Assembly: GCF_030929505.1 (NCBI RefSeq)
Contig: NZ_JAVFVV010000007.1
Location: 124,001-188,000 of the forward strand
Direction of reading: 5' to 3'
Length of the DNA: 64,000 bases
DNA from: Mesorhizobium sp. LHD-90
GTDB taxonomy: Bacteria; Pseudomonadota; Alphaproteobacteria; Rhizobiales; Rhizobiaceae
The translations under genes and the position numbers were made by a program. Below the pieces are notes generated by a model that did no database searches, was not told the DNA's origin, and saw only the letters and a list, made by a program, of their open reading frames with translations. Of this stretch, positions 53,844 through 62,812 are shown piece by piece (the first letter of the stretch is position 1; every line of letters starts with the position of its first letter).

Positions 53844-53957
53844 GAGCGAATAGCGAATAGGGAGTAGCGAGTAGGGAAGAAAATTATTGGCGCCAGCCAG
53901 CGCAGAAAAGTGCGCTCCGCTATTCGCTATTCGCTACTCCCTATTCGCTATTCGCTC
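53844..53957. repeat. inverted arrays of a 7-base repeat
   Basis: Left array 53844-53876 is made of GCGAATA, GCGAATA, GGGAGTA and GCGAGTA units. The right array 53918-53957 is the complement type (CGCTATT, CGCTATT, CGCTACT, CCCTATT, CGCTATT, CGCTC). The two can pair over about 30 bases around a 41-base loop that holds its own hairpin (AGCGCA-GAAAAG-TGCGCT). It fills the gap between the last permease and the dehydrogenase gene. Confidence 0.8.
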
Positions 53958-53978
53958 AGCACAAAGGGAGACACATCC

Positions 53979-55406
53979 ATGCTGACCGACATGCTGATCG
54001 GAGCACGTTTCGAAAGAGGCACCGAGACTGAGGAGCCGATCCTCAACCCGCGCACCGGCGAAACGGTGCTTAACCTGCCCGAAGCGAGCCAGTCGCAGAT
54101 CGACGCGGCGGTCGCCGCGGCTGAGAAGGCGTTCGCCACCTGGTCGCGCACCACTCCGGCCCAGCGCTCCGGCTATCTCCTGAAGATCGCCGAGCGCATC
54201 GAGGCCGAGGCCGAGGAATTCGCAAAACTGGAAGCGCTGAACTGCGGCAAGCCGATCAATGCGGTGTTGAACGACGAGGTCCCGGCGATCGTCGATTGCT
54301 ACCGCTTCTTCGCCGGTGCGGTGCGCACCATGCCGGGGGTCGTGGCGGGCGAGTATCTGCCGGGTTTCACCTCGATGATCCGGCGCGACCCGATCGGCAT
54401 CGTCGCCTCCATCGCCCCGTGGAACTACCCGCTGATGATGATGGCCTGGAAGCTGGCGCCGGCCATCGGCGGCGGCAACACGGTGGTGTTCAAGCCGTCC
54501 GAGCAGACGCCGCTGACGGCGCTGAAGCTGGCAAAAATCCTTGCGGATGTGCTGCCGGAAGGCGTGGTCAATGTCGTGCTTGGTCGTGGCGAGAGCGTCG
54601 GCAACGCGCTGATCAACCACCCCAAGGTCAACATGATCTCGATCACCGGCGACGTCGCCACTGGCAAGAAGGTGTTGCAGGCCGCGGCGAAATCGGTCAA
54701 GCGCACGCATCTGGAACTCGGCGGCAAGGCGCCGGTCATCGTCTTCGACGACGCCGATATTGACTCGGTCGTGGCCGGCCTGCGCGCTTTCGGCTACTAC
54801 AATGCCGGGCAGGACTGCACCGCAGCCTGCCGCATCTATGCCGGCGGAAAAGTCTACGAGAAGCTGGTCGCAGACCTCTCGTCCGCCGTTTCGACGATCC
54901 GGTACAACCAGTCCGACGACACCGAGAACGAGATCGGCCCGCTGATTTCCAGACGCCAGCGCGACCGCGTTGCCTCCTTCGTCGAGCGGGCCTCCGAACT
55001 CAAGCACATCGACATCACCACCGGCGGCAGGCCGGGCGACGGCGGCGGCTTTTACTATCAGCCGACCGTGGTCGCCGGTGCGCTGCAGGAGGACGAGATC
55101 GTGCGCCGCGAGGTGTTCGGCCCTGTCGTCTCGGTCACCCGCTTCTCCGACGTCGACGAAGCGGTCGCCTGGGCCAACGACAGCGACTACGGTCTTGCCT
55201 CTTCGGTGTGGACGAAGGACGTGTCGCGCGCCATGGCGACGGCGGCGCGCCTGCAATATGGCTGCACCTGGATCAACACCCATTTCATGCTGACCAACGA
55301 GATGCCGCATGGCGGCGTAAAGCAGTCCGGCTACGGCAAGGATATGTCGCTCTACGCGCTGGAGGATTATACCGCCGTCCGCCACGTCATGGTCGCCCAT
55401 GGATAG
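53979..55406 (+). CDS. patD: gamma-aminobutyraldehyde dehydrogenase (PatD/YdcW-like)
   Basis: A 475-residue NAD-dependent aldehyde dehydrogenase. Features: [20 protein letters not shown], the [20 protein letters not shown] cofactor/substrate segment, catalytic Glu in [17 protein letters not shown], catalytic Cys in [16 protein letters not shown], and [16 protein letters not shown] near the end with [15 protein letters not shown]. Length and the GQDCTA active site match PatD (YdcW, 474 residues), which oxidises 4-aminobutyraldehyde from putrescine to GABA. ATG at 53979 has AAAGGGAG upstream. It completes the polyamine uptake and catabolism operon. Confidence 0.9.
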   Translation: MLTDMLIGARFERGTETEEPILNPRTGETVLNLPEASQSQIDAAVAAAEKAFATWSRTTPAQRSGYLLKIAERIEAEAEEFAKLEALNCGKPINAVLNDEVPAIVDCYRFFAGAVRTMPGVVAGEYLPGFTSMIRRDPIGIVASIAPWNYPLMMMAWKLAPAIGGGNTVVFKPSEQTPLTALKLAKILADVLPEGVVNVVLGRGESVGNALINHPKVNMISITGDVATGKKVLQAAAKSVKRTHLELGGKAPVIVFDDADIDSVVAGLRAFGYYNAGQDCTAACRIYAGGKVYEKLVADLSSAVSTIRYNQSDDTENEIGPLISRRQRDRVASFVERASELKHIDITTGGRPGDGGGFYYQPTVVAGALQEDEIVRREVFGPVVSVTRFSDVDEAVAWANDSDYGLASSVWTKDVSRAMATAARLQYGCTWINTHFMLTNEMPHGGVKQSGYGKDMSLYALEDYTAVRHVMVAHG

Positions 55407-55609
55407 CGCCGTCAGTCGGGCTGCTGCGTTGCATGTCCGTTGCCATTTCCCATGCTGGCGCGCCGGAGCCGATGTAACAGCCGCGTAACAGGCGGCCTCC
55501 GACGGATACATTCGTCCCATCGCCGGCGGCATGAGCCGGACGGGATCGGCCCCTATTCCTCTAGCCCCTGGTTCGGCTCATCCGAATCGGCAAGTAAAGA
55601 GGAACGGGA

Positions 55610-57571
55610 ATGCCGACTTACACAGGCAATAATTCCGACAATGTCATTGTTGGTTCTGGAATAGGCGACTCCATATACGGATATGGCGGCGCGGATAATC
55701 TGAAGGGTGGCGACGGAAACGACTACATCTACGGCGGGTACAGCAACAGTACCGTCGACAGCGGCAACGATACGCTGGACGGCGGCGACGGCGACGACTA
55801 CCTCTATGGCGAGGAAGGCAACGACGTGCTCCTCGGCGGCGACGGCGACGACGCCCTCTACGGCGAGGATGGCAACGACCAACTGAACGGCGGCACAGGC
55901 GCCGACTACCTCTACAGCGGCAACGGCACCGATAAGCTGATCGGCGGCAGCGGCGATGATCGGTTCTATCTCGGACTCGGCCGCAAGATCGTCGATGGCG
56001 GCACCGGCTTCGACGTGCTCGACTTCGACCGCTCCACCAGCGCCACGGCGCATGTCTTCGCGCTCAACGGAGCGAGCAATGACAACTCCAGCACGACCGG
56101 CATAGAGGAGATGATCTACCGCGCCGGTTCGGCGGGCGACACGATTTCGGGCGCCGATGGCGATGACGTCATCTATGGCAACGACGGCAACGATACGCTG
56201 AGGGGCAATGGCGGCGAAGACGACCTGTTAGGCGGGGCCGGCACCGACAAACTGTATGGTGGGGCCAGCCGCGACAGCCTCTATGGTGGGGCGGAGGCCG
56301 ACACGCTCTACGGCGACGACGGCAACGACACGCTTTATGGCGGTTTCGGCAATGCGACCGCCGACAACAGCAACGACCGCATCTTTGGCGGCGAGGGCGA
56401 TGATTACATCTACGGCGAGGAAGGCAACGACACGCTCGATGGCGGCGGCGGCAACGACACCATTTTTGGCGAGATCGGCAACGATACGCTCTACGGCGGC
56501 AACGGAAATGACTACATCTACGCCGATCTCGGCGAGGATTTTATCAATGCCGGCGAGGGTGACGACCGCATCTATGCCACCCATGGCAAGAAGACCATCG
56601 ATGGCGGCACCGGCTTCGATTATCTCGAAATAGACCGCTCCGGCCAGTCCGACGCCCAGGTGTTCAGGCTGAACGGCGCCGCTGGCACGGACGGCTCGAC
56701 GGCGATTGGCATCGAGCAGATGCTCTACAAGGCCGGCGCCGGCGACGACCGCATTTCCGGCGGCTCGGGCGTCGACACCGTCCACGGCGGCGCTGGTAAC
56801 GACCAACTGGCCGGCTACGACGGCAACGACACGCTGCGCGGCGACGCCGGCATCGACAAGCTGAACGGCGGTGAGGGCAACGACTATCTCTACGGCGACG
56901 GCGATGCAGACACCCTCATTGGCGGCGAAGGCAACGACGTGCTCTATGGCGGCTTTGGCAGTTCTACCGCCGAACTGAGCAACGATACGCTCTACGGGCT
57001 GGAGGGCAACGACTACCTCTACGGCGAGGAAGGCAACGACACGCTCGACGGCGGCAGCGGCAATGACAGTCTCTCCGGAGAGAGCGGCGCCGACAAGCTG
57101 GCCGGCGGCAACGGCGCCGATACGCTTATTGGCGGCGCCGACAACGACATCCTTCAGGGCGGCAACGGCAACGACACGCTGAAGGGCGACGAGGGCGTCG
57201 ACACGCTCTATGGTGGGCTGGGCAACGACACGCTGACCGGCGGCGCCGATATCGACCGCTTCATCTTCAACACCGCGCTCGACGCCATCGCCAATGTCGA
57301 CACCATTGCCGACTTCACGGTTGCCCAGGATCAGATCAGGCTGGAGAACGCGATCTTCACCGCATTGACCGCGACCGGGACGCTCGCCGCCTCGGCCTTC
57401 GCAGCCAATGCCTTGGGCGCAGCCGCCGATGCCAGCGACCGCATCATCTACGAGACCGATACGGGAAAACTCTTCTACGATGCCGATGGCAATGGCGCTG
57501 GCGTTGCCATCCTTTTCGCCACCCTCGATCCGGGTCTGGCACTCACCAACGCCAATTTCCTTATCTACTGA
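55610..57571 (+). CDS. RTX-type calcium-binding secreted protein 1
   Basis: A 653-residue acidic protein made almost entirely of GGxGxDxUx nonapeptides, the calcium-binding beta-roll of type I secretion substrates. Three ~200-residue super-repeats begin with a GGYSNSTVDSGNDTLDGG-type block at residues 42, 244 and 447. A non-RTX insert (KIVDGGTGFDVLDFDRS... through IEEMIYRAG) occurs at about 126-172 and 328-374. The C-terminus (FIFNTALDAIANVDTIADFT; DRIIYETDTGKLFYDADGNG; LALTNANFLIY) is a typical RTX/M10-like type I secretion end. No N-terminal signal or catalytic domain. AGAGGAACGGG precedes the ATG. The preceding gap 55407-55609 shows nothing else. Confidence 0.93.
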   Translation: MPTYTGNNSDNVIVGSGIGDSIYGYGGADNLKGGDGNDYIYGGYSNSTVDSGNDTLDGGDGDDYLYGEEGNDVLLGGDGDDALYGEDGNDQLNGGTGADYLYSGNGTDKLIGGSGDDRFYLGLGRKIVDGGTGFDVLDFDRSTSATAHVFALNGASNDNSSTTGIEEMIYRAGSAGDTISGADGDDVIYGNDGNDTLRGNGGEDDLLGGAGTDKLYGGASRDSLYGGAEADTLYGDDGNDTLYGGFGNATADNSNDRIFGGEGDDYIYGEEGNDTLDGGGGNDTIFGEIGNDTLYGGNGNDYIYADLGEDFINAGEGDDRIYATHGKKTIDGGTGFDYLEIDRSGQSDAQVFRLNGAAGTDGSTAIGIEQMLYKAGAGDDRISGGSGVDTVHGGAGNDQLAGYDGNDTLRGDAGIDKLNGGEGNDYLYGDGDADTLIGGEGNDVLYGGFGSSTAELSNDTLYGLEGNDYLYGEEGNDTLDGGSGNDSLSGESGADKLAGGNGADTLIGGADNDILQGGNGNDTLKGDEGVDTLYGGLGNDTLTGGADIDRFIFNTALDAIANVDTIADFTVAQDQIRLENAIFTALTATGTLAASAFAANALGAAADASDRIIYETDTGKLFYDADGNGAGVAILFATLDPGLALTNANFLIY

Positions 57572-57635
57572 CCGTTTCGCCGGGAGATGGCGGCGTGCCG
57601 TCTAACCGGCGGCGTGTGTGGATAGTTCGCAACGT

Positions 57636-57656
57636 GCATCCGGCAGGACCGGATGC
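57636..57656 (+). terminator. hairpin after RTX gene 1
   Basis: GCATCCGG-CAGGA-CCGGATGC forms a perfect 8-bp GC-rich stem 64 bases after the stop codon, followed by GCGTTGTTTG. It is a plausible weak intrinsic terminator. Confidence 0.5.
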
Positions 57657-58423
57657 GCGTTGTTTGACTGCGTTCGGTCCGGCAGGATGTTCCGCCGGGC
57701 ACGCCATGCGACTGATAGTTTGCGTGAAAACAACTGCTCGTACAGGTCCGACGGCGCAAGTCCCGCGCTCGTGGCGCCCCTTGAATTGATCTTGAAATTG
57801 ATTTTCTTGCCGGCCGGCCGCATCTGCGGCATAATCGGTTTGCTCAGAAGTACGTGGGCCTCCACGGAGGCAGTTCATCCGGCCTGAGCTCCGGACGCGT
57901 GGCTGGTCGCCGCGTGTGTGGTGCTCAAATATTGGCTGGACGATGAAAAACCATCGCCAACAACAACTAAAATTCTGTCAGCGGGCATCGCAACAGCGAG
58001 CCTGGCTTTTCGCATGCGTGTCATCGATGTCACCGTTAGGGGCGGGCGCGTCGCACCTCGGCATGAATGCTCCATCCTGGAAAAAGGGGCCGGCGTTTAT
58101 GGAATCGAGGAGATGAAGCAATGCTCGACAATGTGGGAAACAACGACGGAAGTGCTGCCGTCAAAGTCCCAGCCAACCCCGGCGGCCACGTGGCGGTGTC
58201 GATCGCCGTTGGCGTGAAAGCAATAATGCAGACTGACGGAGTTCTCTATCGGAGACTCCAGTCGTGTCCGATCTAACGGACAGTTCACGCATGGCAACTT
58301 AGCAAATAGAAGCCCGTCAGTTCGCTTGGAATACTCCATGCGGATTGGCGTACCATATCTGCGCTGCTCCAGCTCGGTTAGAAGATCCGGGTGGAAGCGC
58401 TGTCTCGTGGAAAGGATTCAAAC
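57657..58423. other. long gap between the two RTX genes
   Basis: This stretch is lower in GC than its surroundings and has short open frames on both strands, none with recognisable family features. The best is listed separately at 58121-58276. The promoter of RTX gene 2 should lie near its right end, but I see no clear consensus. Confidence 0.4.
58121..58276 (+). CDS. possible 51-residue small protein
   Basis: ATG at 58121 is preceded by AGGAG at 9 bases and opens a 51-residue frame (starts MLDNVGNNDGSAAVKV, ends RRLQSCPI). The middle (GGHVAVSIAVGVKAIM) is mildly hydrophobic. No family recognised; an overlapping minus-strand frame is also open, so it may not be real. Confidence 0.2.
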   Translation: MLDNVGNNDGSAAVKVPANPGGHVAVSIAVGVKAIMQTDGVLYRRLQSCPI

Positions 58424-60382
58424 ATGCCCACTTTCAACGGAAATGATAGCCCGAACACGATCAATGGCTCGGCCGTCGGCGACTACATCTACGGACAAGG
58501 AGGCGCCGACAAACTGAACGGCCTGGATGGCGACGACGTCATCTATGGTGGCTATGGCAACGCGACCGTCGAGGCGAGCAACGACACGTTAGACGGCGGC
58601 GACGGCAATGACTATCTCTACGGTGAGGAGGGAAACGATACGATCCTCGGGGGAGACGGCGATGACACGCTATACGGCGAGGATGGAAACGATAATCTGA
58701 ATGGCGGCGCCGGAGCGGACTACCTCTATGGTGGTATAGGCACCAATATCCTGACCGGTGGCGCCGACGCGGATCAGATTTTCATTGTCGTCGGCAAGAA
58801 CACGGTCGACGGCGGGACTGGTTTCGACACGCTCAATGTCGATCGCACCGGCAACGCCTCTGCCTATACTTTCGTGCTCAACGGAACCAGCAGCGACGGG
58901 ACGACCTCAAAGGGCATCGAGAGGCTTGTTTTTGTCGGCGGCAGCGGCAACGACACCGTGACCGCCGGCGCGGGCGACGACAATCTGAGCGGAAACGAAG
59001 GCGACGATCTCCTGAAGGGTGGGGAAGGCGCCGACAGCCTGCAGGGCAACCTCGGGGCCGACAAGCTCTATGGTGGCGAGAGCAACGACTATGCCTATGG
59101 CGGCGCCGACGTCGACTATCTCTACGGCGAGGACGGCAACGACGTCCTTTATGGCGGCTTCGGAAACTCCACCGTCGAAACGAGCAACGATCGGATCTAT
59201 GGCGGGGAGGGAAACGACTACCTCTACGGTGAAGAGGGCAACGATCGTCTCGACGGCGGCGGCGGCGATGACCAGTTGTACGGCGAAACCGGCAACGACA
59301 ACATGACCGGCGGGTCGGGCAACGACTATGTCTATGGCGACATCGGCACCGACATCCTGGACGGCGGAAGCGGAGACGACCGCATCTATGGGACGCTCGG
59401 CGTCAAGACAATCGACGGCGGCACCGGCTTCGATTTCCTCGATCTCGACCGCAGCAGCACCTCCACCGCGCAGGTGTTCCGGCTCAACGGCGCGGCCGGG
59501 AGCGACGGCACGACGGCCCTGAACATAGAGCAGATGACCTACCGGGCCGGCGCCGGCGCCGACAAGATCTACGGCGGCGACGGTGTCGATGTCGTCTACG
59601 GAAGCGCCGGCAACGACTATCTCATAGGCTATGAAGGAAACGATACGCTCTATGGCGAGGTCGGCGCCGACTTCATGAACGGCGGCGAAGGCGGAGATTA
59701 TATCTATGGGGGTTCCGAAGTGGACGAACTCGTCGGTGGCGGCGGCAACGACGTGCTCCATGGTGGCTATGGCAATTCGACCGTAGAGCTGAGCATTGAC
59801 ACCCTGAGGGGAGGCAGCGGCAACGACTATCTTTATGGCGAGGAGGGTAACGACGTCCTGGACGGAGAAAGTGGAAACGACGTCCTCTATGGCGAGACCG
59901 GCGCCGACAACATCAAGGGCGGCGGCGGCAACGACACTCTCTACGGCGGTACCGAGAACGACGTTCTCGACGGTGGCGCCGGCAATGACAATGTCCAGGG
60001 TGAAGATGGAATAGATTCGATCTACGGCGGCAACGGCAACGACGCGCTGACCGGCGGCGCTGGCGCCGATCGCTACTATTTCAATACCGCGTTGCATGCC
60101 GAGGCCAATGTCGACACCATCAGCGGTTTCGTGGTGAACGAGGACGAGATTCGCCTCAGTGATGCAATCTTCACCGCGCTTGCGACCGGCGCGCTGACGG
60201 CGGCGGCCTTCCGGGCCAACACCACCGGACTGGCAGGCGACGCCAGCGACCGCATCATCTACGAGACGGACACCGGCAGGCTGCTCTACGATGCGGACGG
60301 GACGGGCGCCGCCGCCGGCGTGCAATTCGCGACGCTTGCCACGGGACTTGCACTGACCAACAACGATTTCCTGGTCTACTGA
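58424..60382 (+). CDS. RTX-type calcium-binding secreted protein 2
   Basis: A 652-residue paralogue of the product of 55610-57571, collinear along its whole length: super-repeat starts at about residues 42, 243 and 447 (GGYGNATVEASNDTLDGG type), inserts at about 126-170 and 328-374 (KTIDGGTGFDFLDLDRS), and the secretion end YYFNTALHAEANVDTISGFV through LALTNNDFLVY. The ATG at 58424 has GGAAAGGA upstream; the MPTFNGND opening matches MPTYTGNN of the first protein, which fixes the start. Likely secreted by a type I system; no ABC/HlyD pair for it lies in this window. Confidence 0.93.
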   Translation: MPTFNGNDSPNTINGSAVGDYIYGQGGADKLNGLDGDDVIYGGYGNATVEASNDTLDGGDGNDYLYGEEGNDTILGGDGDDTLYGEDGNDNLNGGAGADYLYGGIGTNILTGGADADQIFIVVGKNTVDGGTGFDTLNVDRTGNASAYTFVLNGTSSDGTTSKGIERLVFVGGSGNDTVTAGAGDDNLSGNEGDDLLKGGEGADSLQGNLGADKLYGGESNDYAYGGADVDYLYGEDGNDVLYGGFGNSTVETSNDRIYGGEGNDYLYGEEGNDRLDGGGGDDQLYGETGNDNMTGGSGNDYVYGDIGTDILDGGSGDDRIYGTLGVKTIDGGTGFDFLDLDRSSTSTAQVFRLNGAAGSDGTTALNIEQMTYRAGAGADKIYGGDGVDVVYGSAGNDYLIGYEGNDTLYGEVGADFMNGGEGGDYIYGGSEVDELVGGGGNDVLHGGYGNSTVELSIDTLRGGSGNDYLYGEEGNDVLDGESGNDVLYGETGADNIKGGGGNDTLYGGTENDVLDGGAGNDNVQGEDGIDSIYGGNGNDALTGGAGADRYYFNTALHAEANVDTISGFVVNEDEIRLSDAIFTALATGALTAAAFRANTTGLAGDASDRIIYETDTGRLLYDADGTGAAAGVQFATLATGLALTNNDFLVY

Positions 60383-60388
60383 AGCATG

Positions 60389-60414
60389 GCGGCCGGCGCT
60401 TTGGCGCCGGCCGC
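60389..60414. terminator. strong GC hairpin after RTX gene 2
   Basis: GCGGCCGGCGC (60389-60399) and GCGCCGGCCGC (60404-60414) pair perfectly, starting 6 bases after the stop codon. The stem is very stable but is followed by TACCTCCTCG rather than a T run, so it may terminate weakly or protect the transcript end. Confidence 0.6.
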
Positions 60415-60519
60415 TACCTCCTCGCACCGCCTCGCCCTGCAAGGCTGATCGCGTTGCCGCAGCGGTTTCCTGCAGCCTCCCATAAAACTCCATGCCCGAA
60501 GCCGGCTTGAGAAATCCAG

Positions 60520-60534
60520 TCTGGTCCTACCAGA
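60520..60534 (+). promoter_or_regulatory. possible FadR-like GntR operator before the epimerase gene
   Basis: TCTGGT-CCT-ACCAGA lies 43 bases before the epimerase ATG. The TGGTNNNACCA core is the recognition pattern of FadR/FCD-type GntR regulators (FadR prefers TGGTCNGACCA). It is followed by TTTTTC, so a short terminator hairpin is the alternative. No GntR gene is in the window. Confidence 0.4.
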
Positions 60535-60577
60535 TTTTTCGCGCTAGGCTCCGCGCAAAATCCGAGGGGAGAACGGC

Positions 60578-61435
60578 ATGAAAATTGGCTTCTGCATGTT
60601 TTTGTGGACGACCAACGTCACGCAGAAACATGAGAAATTGCTAAGGGATATCAAGGCGACGGGTTACGACGGGGTCGAGATTCCGATCTTCGAGGGCTCA
60701 CCCGACGAGTACAAGCGCCTGGGCGATCTGCTCGACCGCATCGGCCTGGAGCGGACGGCGGTGACCGCCATGGGTGATCCGGCGATGAACCTGATCGGCG
60801 ACGCGGCGGCGCGAAAGGCCGGCATCAAATACATGAAATGGGCGATCGATTGCGCCAATGCGCTCGGCGCCGACAAGCTTTCCGGGCCAATGCATTCGAC
60901 GCTCGGGCATTTCTCCGGCGTCGGGCCGACGGCGGCGGAGAAGAAGCGCTCGGTCTCCTCACAACGGGCCATCGGCGACCATGCGGCGACGAAGAACGTC
61001 ACCGTCGGGCTGGAGGCGCTCAACCGCTTCGAATGCTATCTTTTCAACACGATGGACGATCTCTGCGCCCATCTCGATGAGGTGGATCATCCCCACATCA
61101 AGGCGATGTACGACACGTTCCACTGCAATATCGAGGAGCAGGATCCGATCGCGGCGTTTACCAAAAGCCTGCGCCATATCGTCCATGTCCATATTTCGGA
61201 GAACGACCGCGGCGTGCCGGGACGCGGCAACATCCCGTGGAAGAAGACTTTTTCGGCGATCCGCGACAGCGGCTATGTCGGCTGGCTGACCATCGAGGCT
61301 TTTGGCCGTGGACTCAAGGACCTGGCGGCCGCGACAAAGGTCTGGCGGGATTTCGCCGAGAGCCCGGAAGCCGTCTACAAGGAAGGTTTTGTCCACATAC
61401 GCGACCATTGGAAGAGAGCGGGAAGGAGTCGCTGA
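60578..61435 (+). CDS. TIM-barrel sugar isomerase/epimerase (tagatose 3-epimerase type)
   Basis: A 285-residue xylose-isomerase-like TIM barrel: MKIGFCMFLWTTNVTQKHEK, GYDGVEIPIFEGSPDEY (first metal-face Glu), ATKNVTVGLEALNRFECYLF with catalytic Glu in LEALNRFE (about residue 150), KAMYDTFHCNIEEQDPIAAF (metal ligands D and H, about 183-190), HVHISENDRGVPGRGNIPW (His/Arg) and LTIEAFGR (second catalytic Glu). This arrangement matches D-tagatose/D-psicose 3-epimerases and related enzymes; exact sugar unknown. GAGGGGAG lies upstream of the ATG. Confidence 0.88.
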   Translation: MKIGFCMFLWTTNVTQKHEKLLRDIKATGYDGVEIPIFEGSPDEYKRLGDLLDRIGLERTAVTAMGDPAMNLIGDAAARKAGIKYMKWAIDCANALGADKLSGPMHSTLGHFSGVGPTAAEKKRSVSSQRAIGDHAATKNVTVGLEALNRFECYLFNTMDDLCAHLDEVDHPHIKAMYDTFHCNIEEQDPIAAFTKSLRHIVHVHISENDRGVPGRGNIPWKKTFSAIRDSGYVGWLTIEAFGRGLKDLAAATKVWRDFAESPEAVYKEGFVHIRDHWKRAGRSR

Positions 61436-61527
61436 AGCGGGTATAAGTGCAGGAATCCATTTACCTTTTTCCTCTACGTCAACCCTTGGCTGTTGTCGGC
61501 TGTACGAGGAAAAGGATATCAGGCTTC

Positions 61528-62625
61528 ATGCTGCGGACCATTCTTGCTGCTGTCTCGGTCGTGGCGGCCGTCAATGCTTCCTTGGCCTGCACCGCCGTCG
61601 ATATCGTTGCAGCCGACAAATCCGTCATCACAGGAAGGACCATGGAATGGGCCTTCGACATGAAATGGACGCTGGTCAGCCAGCCCAAGGGGACCGAACT
61701 CACGCTGTCCGCGCCCGGCGACCTCAATCTGCCGGAGGTCAAGATTGCAACGAAATATCCGGTGGTTGGCGTCAGTGCCGCCATCATTCCCGGCGGGGCG
61801 CTGCTCGAAGGACAGAATGCCGAAGGCCTCGGCATGAGCGGTAATTTCCTGCCCGAGTTCACCCAGTACCAAACCGTGACCAAGGAGGACAAGAACTACG
61901 TCTCGATCCTCTCCTTCGGATCATGGGCTCTTGGAAACCACGCGACGGTTGCCGAACTCCGTGCTGCCCTGCCGACAATCAAGGTCTGGTCCGATTCGTC
62001 CCTGCCCAGCGGCCCCACTCCGCCGACCCTCCACTTCGTCTTCACCGACCGCTCAGGGGACGGCATGATCGTCGAATATGTCGGCGGCCAATTGAAGATC
62101 CATGACAACGTCGCGCATGTGCTGACCAATTCGCCACCCTACGAATGGCATCTCATGAACGCCCGCAACTTTCTGAACCTGACGACTGTTGGCATTACAA
62201 GCCGGACTGTCGGCGACGCCAATGTGACTGCCATTGGACAGGGCGGCGGAACGATCGGCCTGTCGGCCGACTACACCCCGCCGGCTCGGTTCATCCGCGC
62301 CGCCTTTCTGCGCCATTACGTCACGCAGCCTGCCAATGCCAGCGAGGCCGTTCAGACGATCGGCCACATCCTGAACACGGTCGACATCCCGCTTGGCATC
62401 GCGCAGGCCAAGGAAGGCAACCAGATCTTCTCCGACTACACGCAATGGGTAGCGATAAAGGACCTGACCAACAACAAGCTGTTGATTGCCGACTATGCGC
62501 ACCGCACGACCTACCTGACGCTCGATCTCGACACGATCTTCGCACAGGACAAGCCGGCTTCCGTGCTGGTCTCGGACCTGCCCTATCCGGCTGCCATCGA
62601 CGGTACGACAGCGCTCAAGCCGTAA
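61528..62625 (+). CDS. exported Ntn-type amide hydrolase (choloylglycine/penicillin V acylase family)
   Basis: A 365-residue protein with a signal peptide (LRTILAAVSVVAAVNASLA) cleaved so that C21 becomes the N-terminal catalytic nucleophile: CTAVDIVAADKSVITGRTME, with R37 and the following E/W as in linear amide C-N hydrolases. Further features: VVGVSAAIIPGGALLEGQNA (family Asn/Gly segment), SFGSWALGNHATVAEL, FTDRSGDGMIVEYVGGQL and VLTNSPPYEWHLMNARNFL (family: vlTN.P.f..ql.nl.~y). Relatives cleave bile-salt amides, penicillin V or N-acyl homoserine lactones; the last would be notable in a rhizobium but cannot be shown here. ATG at 61528 starts the signal peptide; the longer in-frame start at 61447 would mask it. 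Confidence 0.88.
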   Translation: MLRTILAAVSVVAAVNASLACTAVDIVAADKSVITGRTMEWAFDMKWTLVSQPKGTELTLSAPGDLNLPEVKIATKYPVVGVSAAIIPGGALLEGQNAEGLGMSGNFLPEFTQYQTVTKEDKNYVSILSFGSWALGNHATVAELRAALPTIKVWSDSSLPSGPTPPTLHFVFTDRSGDGMIVEYVGGQLKIHDNVAHVLTNSPPYEWHLMNARNFLNLTTVGITSRTVGDANVTAIGQGGGTIGLSADYTPPARFIRAAFLRHYVTQPANASEAVQTIGHILNTVDIPLGIAQAKEGNQIFSDYTQWVAIKDLTNNKLLIADYAHRTTYLTLDLDTIFAQDKPASVLVSDLPYPAAIDGTTALKP

Positions 62626-62643
62626 TCTGTGGTCTGGCTTTCC

Positions 62644-62660
62644 CTTCCCTCGAGGGGAAG
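62644..62660. repeat. partial mosaic palindrome
   Basis: CTTCCC-TCGAG-GGGAAG forms a short hairpin 18 bases after the hydrolase stop codon. It resembles one arm of the palindromes at 37-39 kb and may be a decayed copy. Confidence 0.4.
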
Positions 62661-62812
62661 TGTTGATCCGCGATGATTGGGGCGGGCGGGAAGCGGGGAA
62701 GAGGTAGGACGGCCCTTTGCCCGGTGACAATGGCGTAACCGACGCACCATAAGGTGCCGTCTTGCCCGGCCAGGCGCTAGCGTCCTATCTGCGGGCGACA
62801 ATTTCCTCGCAG

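Noticed and set aside
55610-60382. Dense short DNA repeats that could suggest a CRISPR array
   Set aside because: The repeats are in-frame nonapeptide codons of RTX proteins, without fixed repeat/spacer structure.
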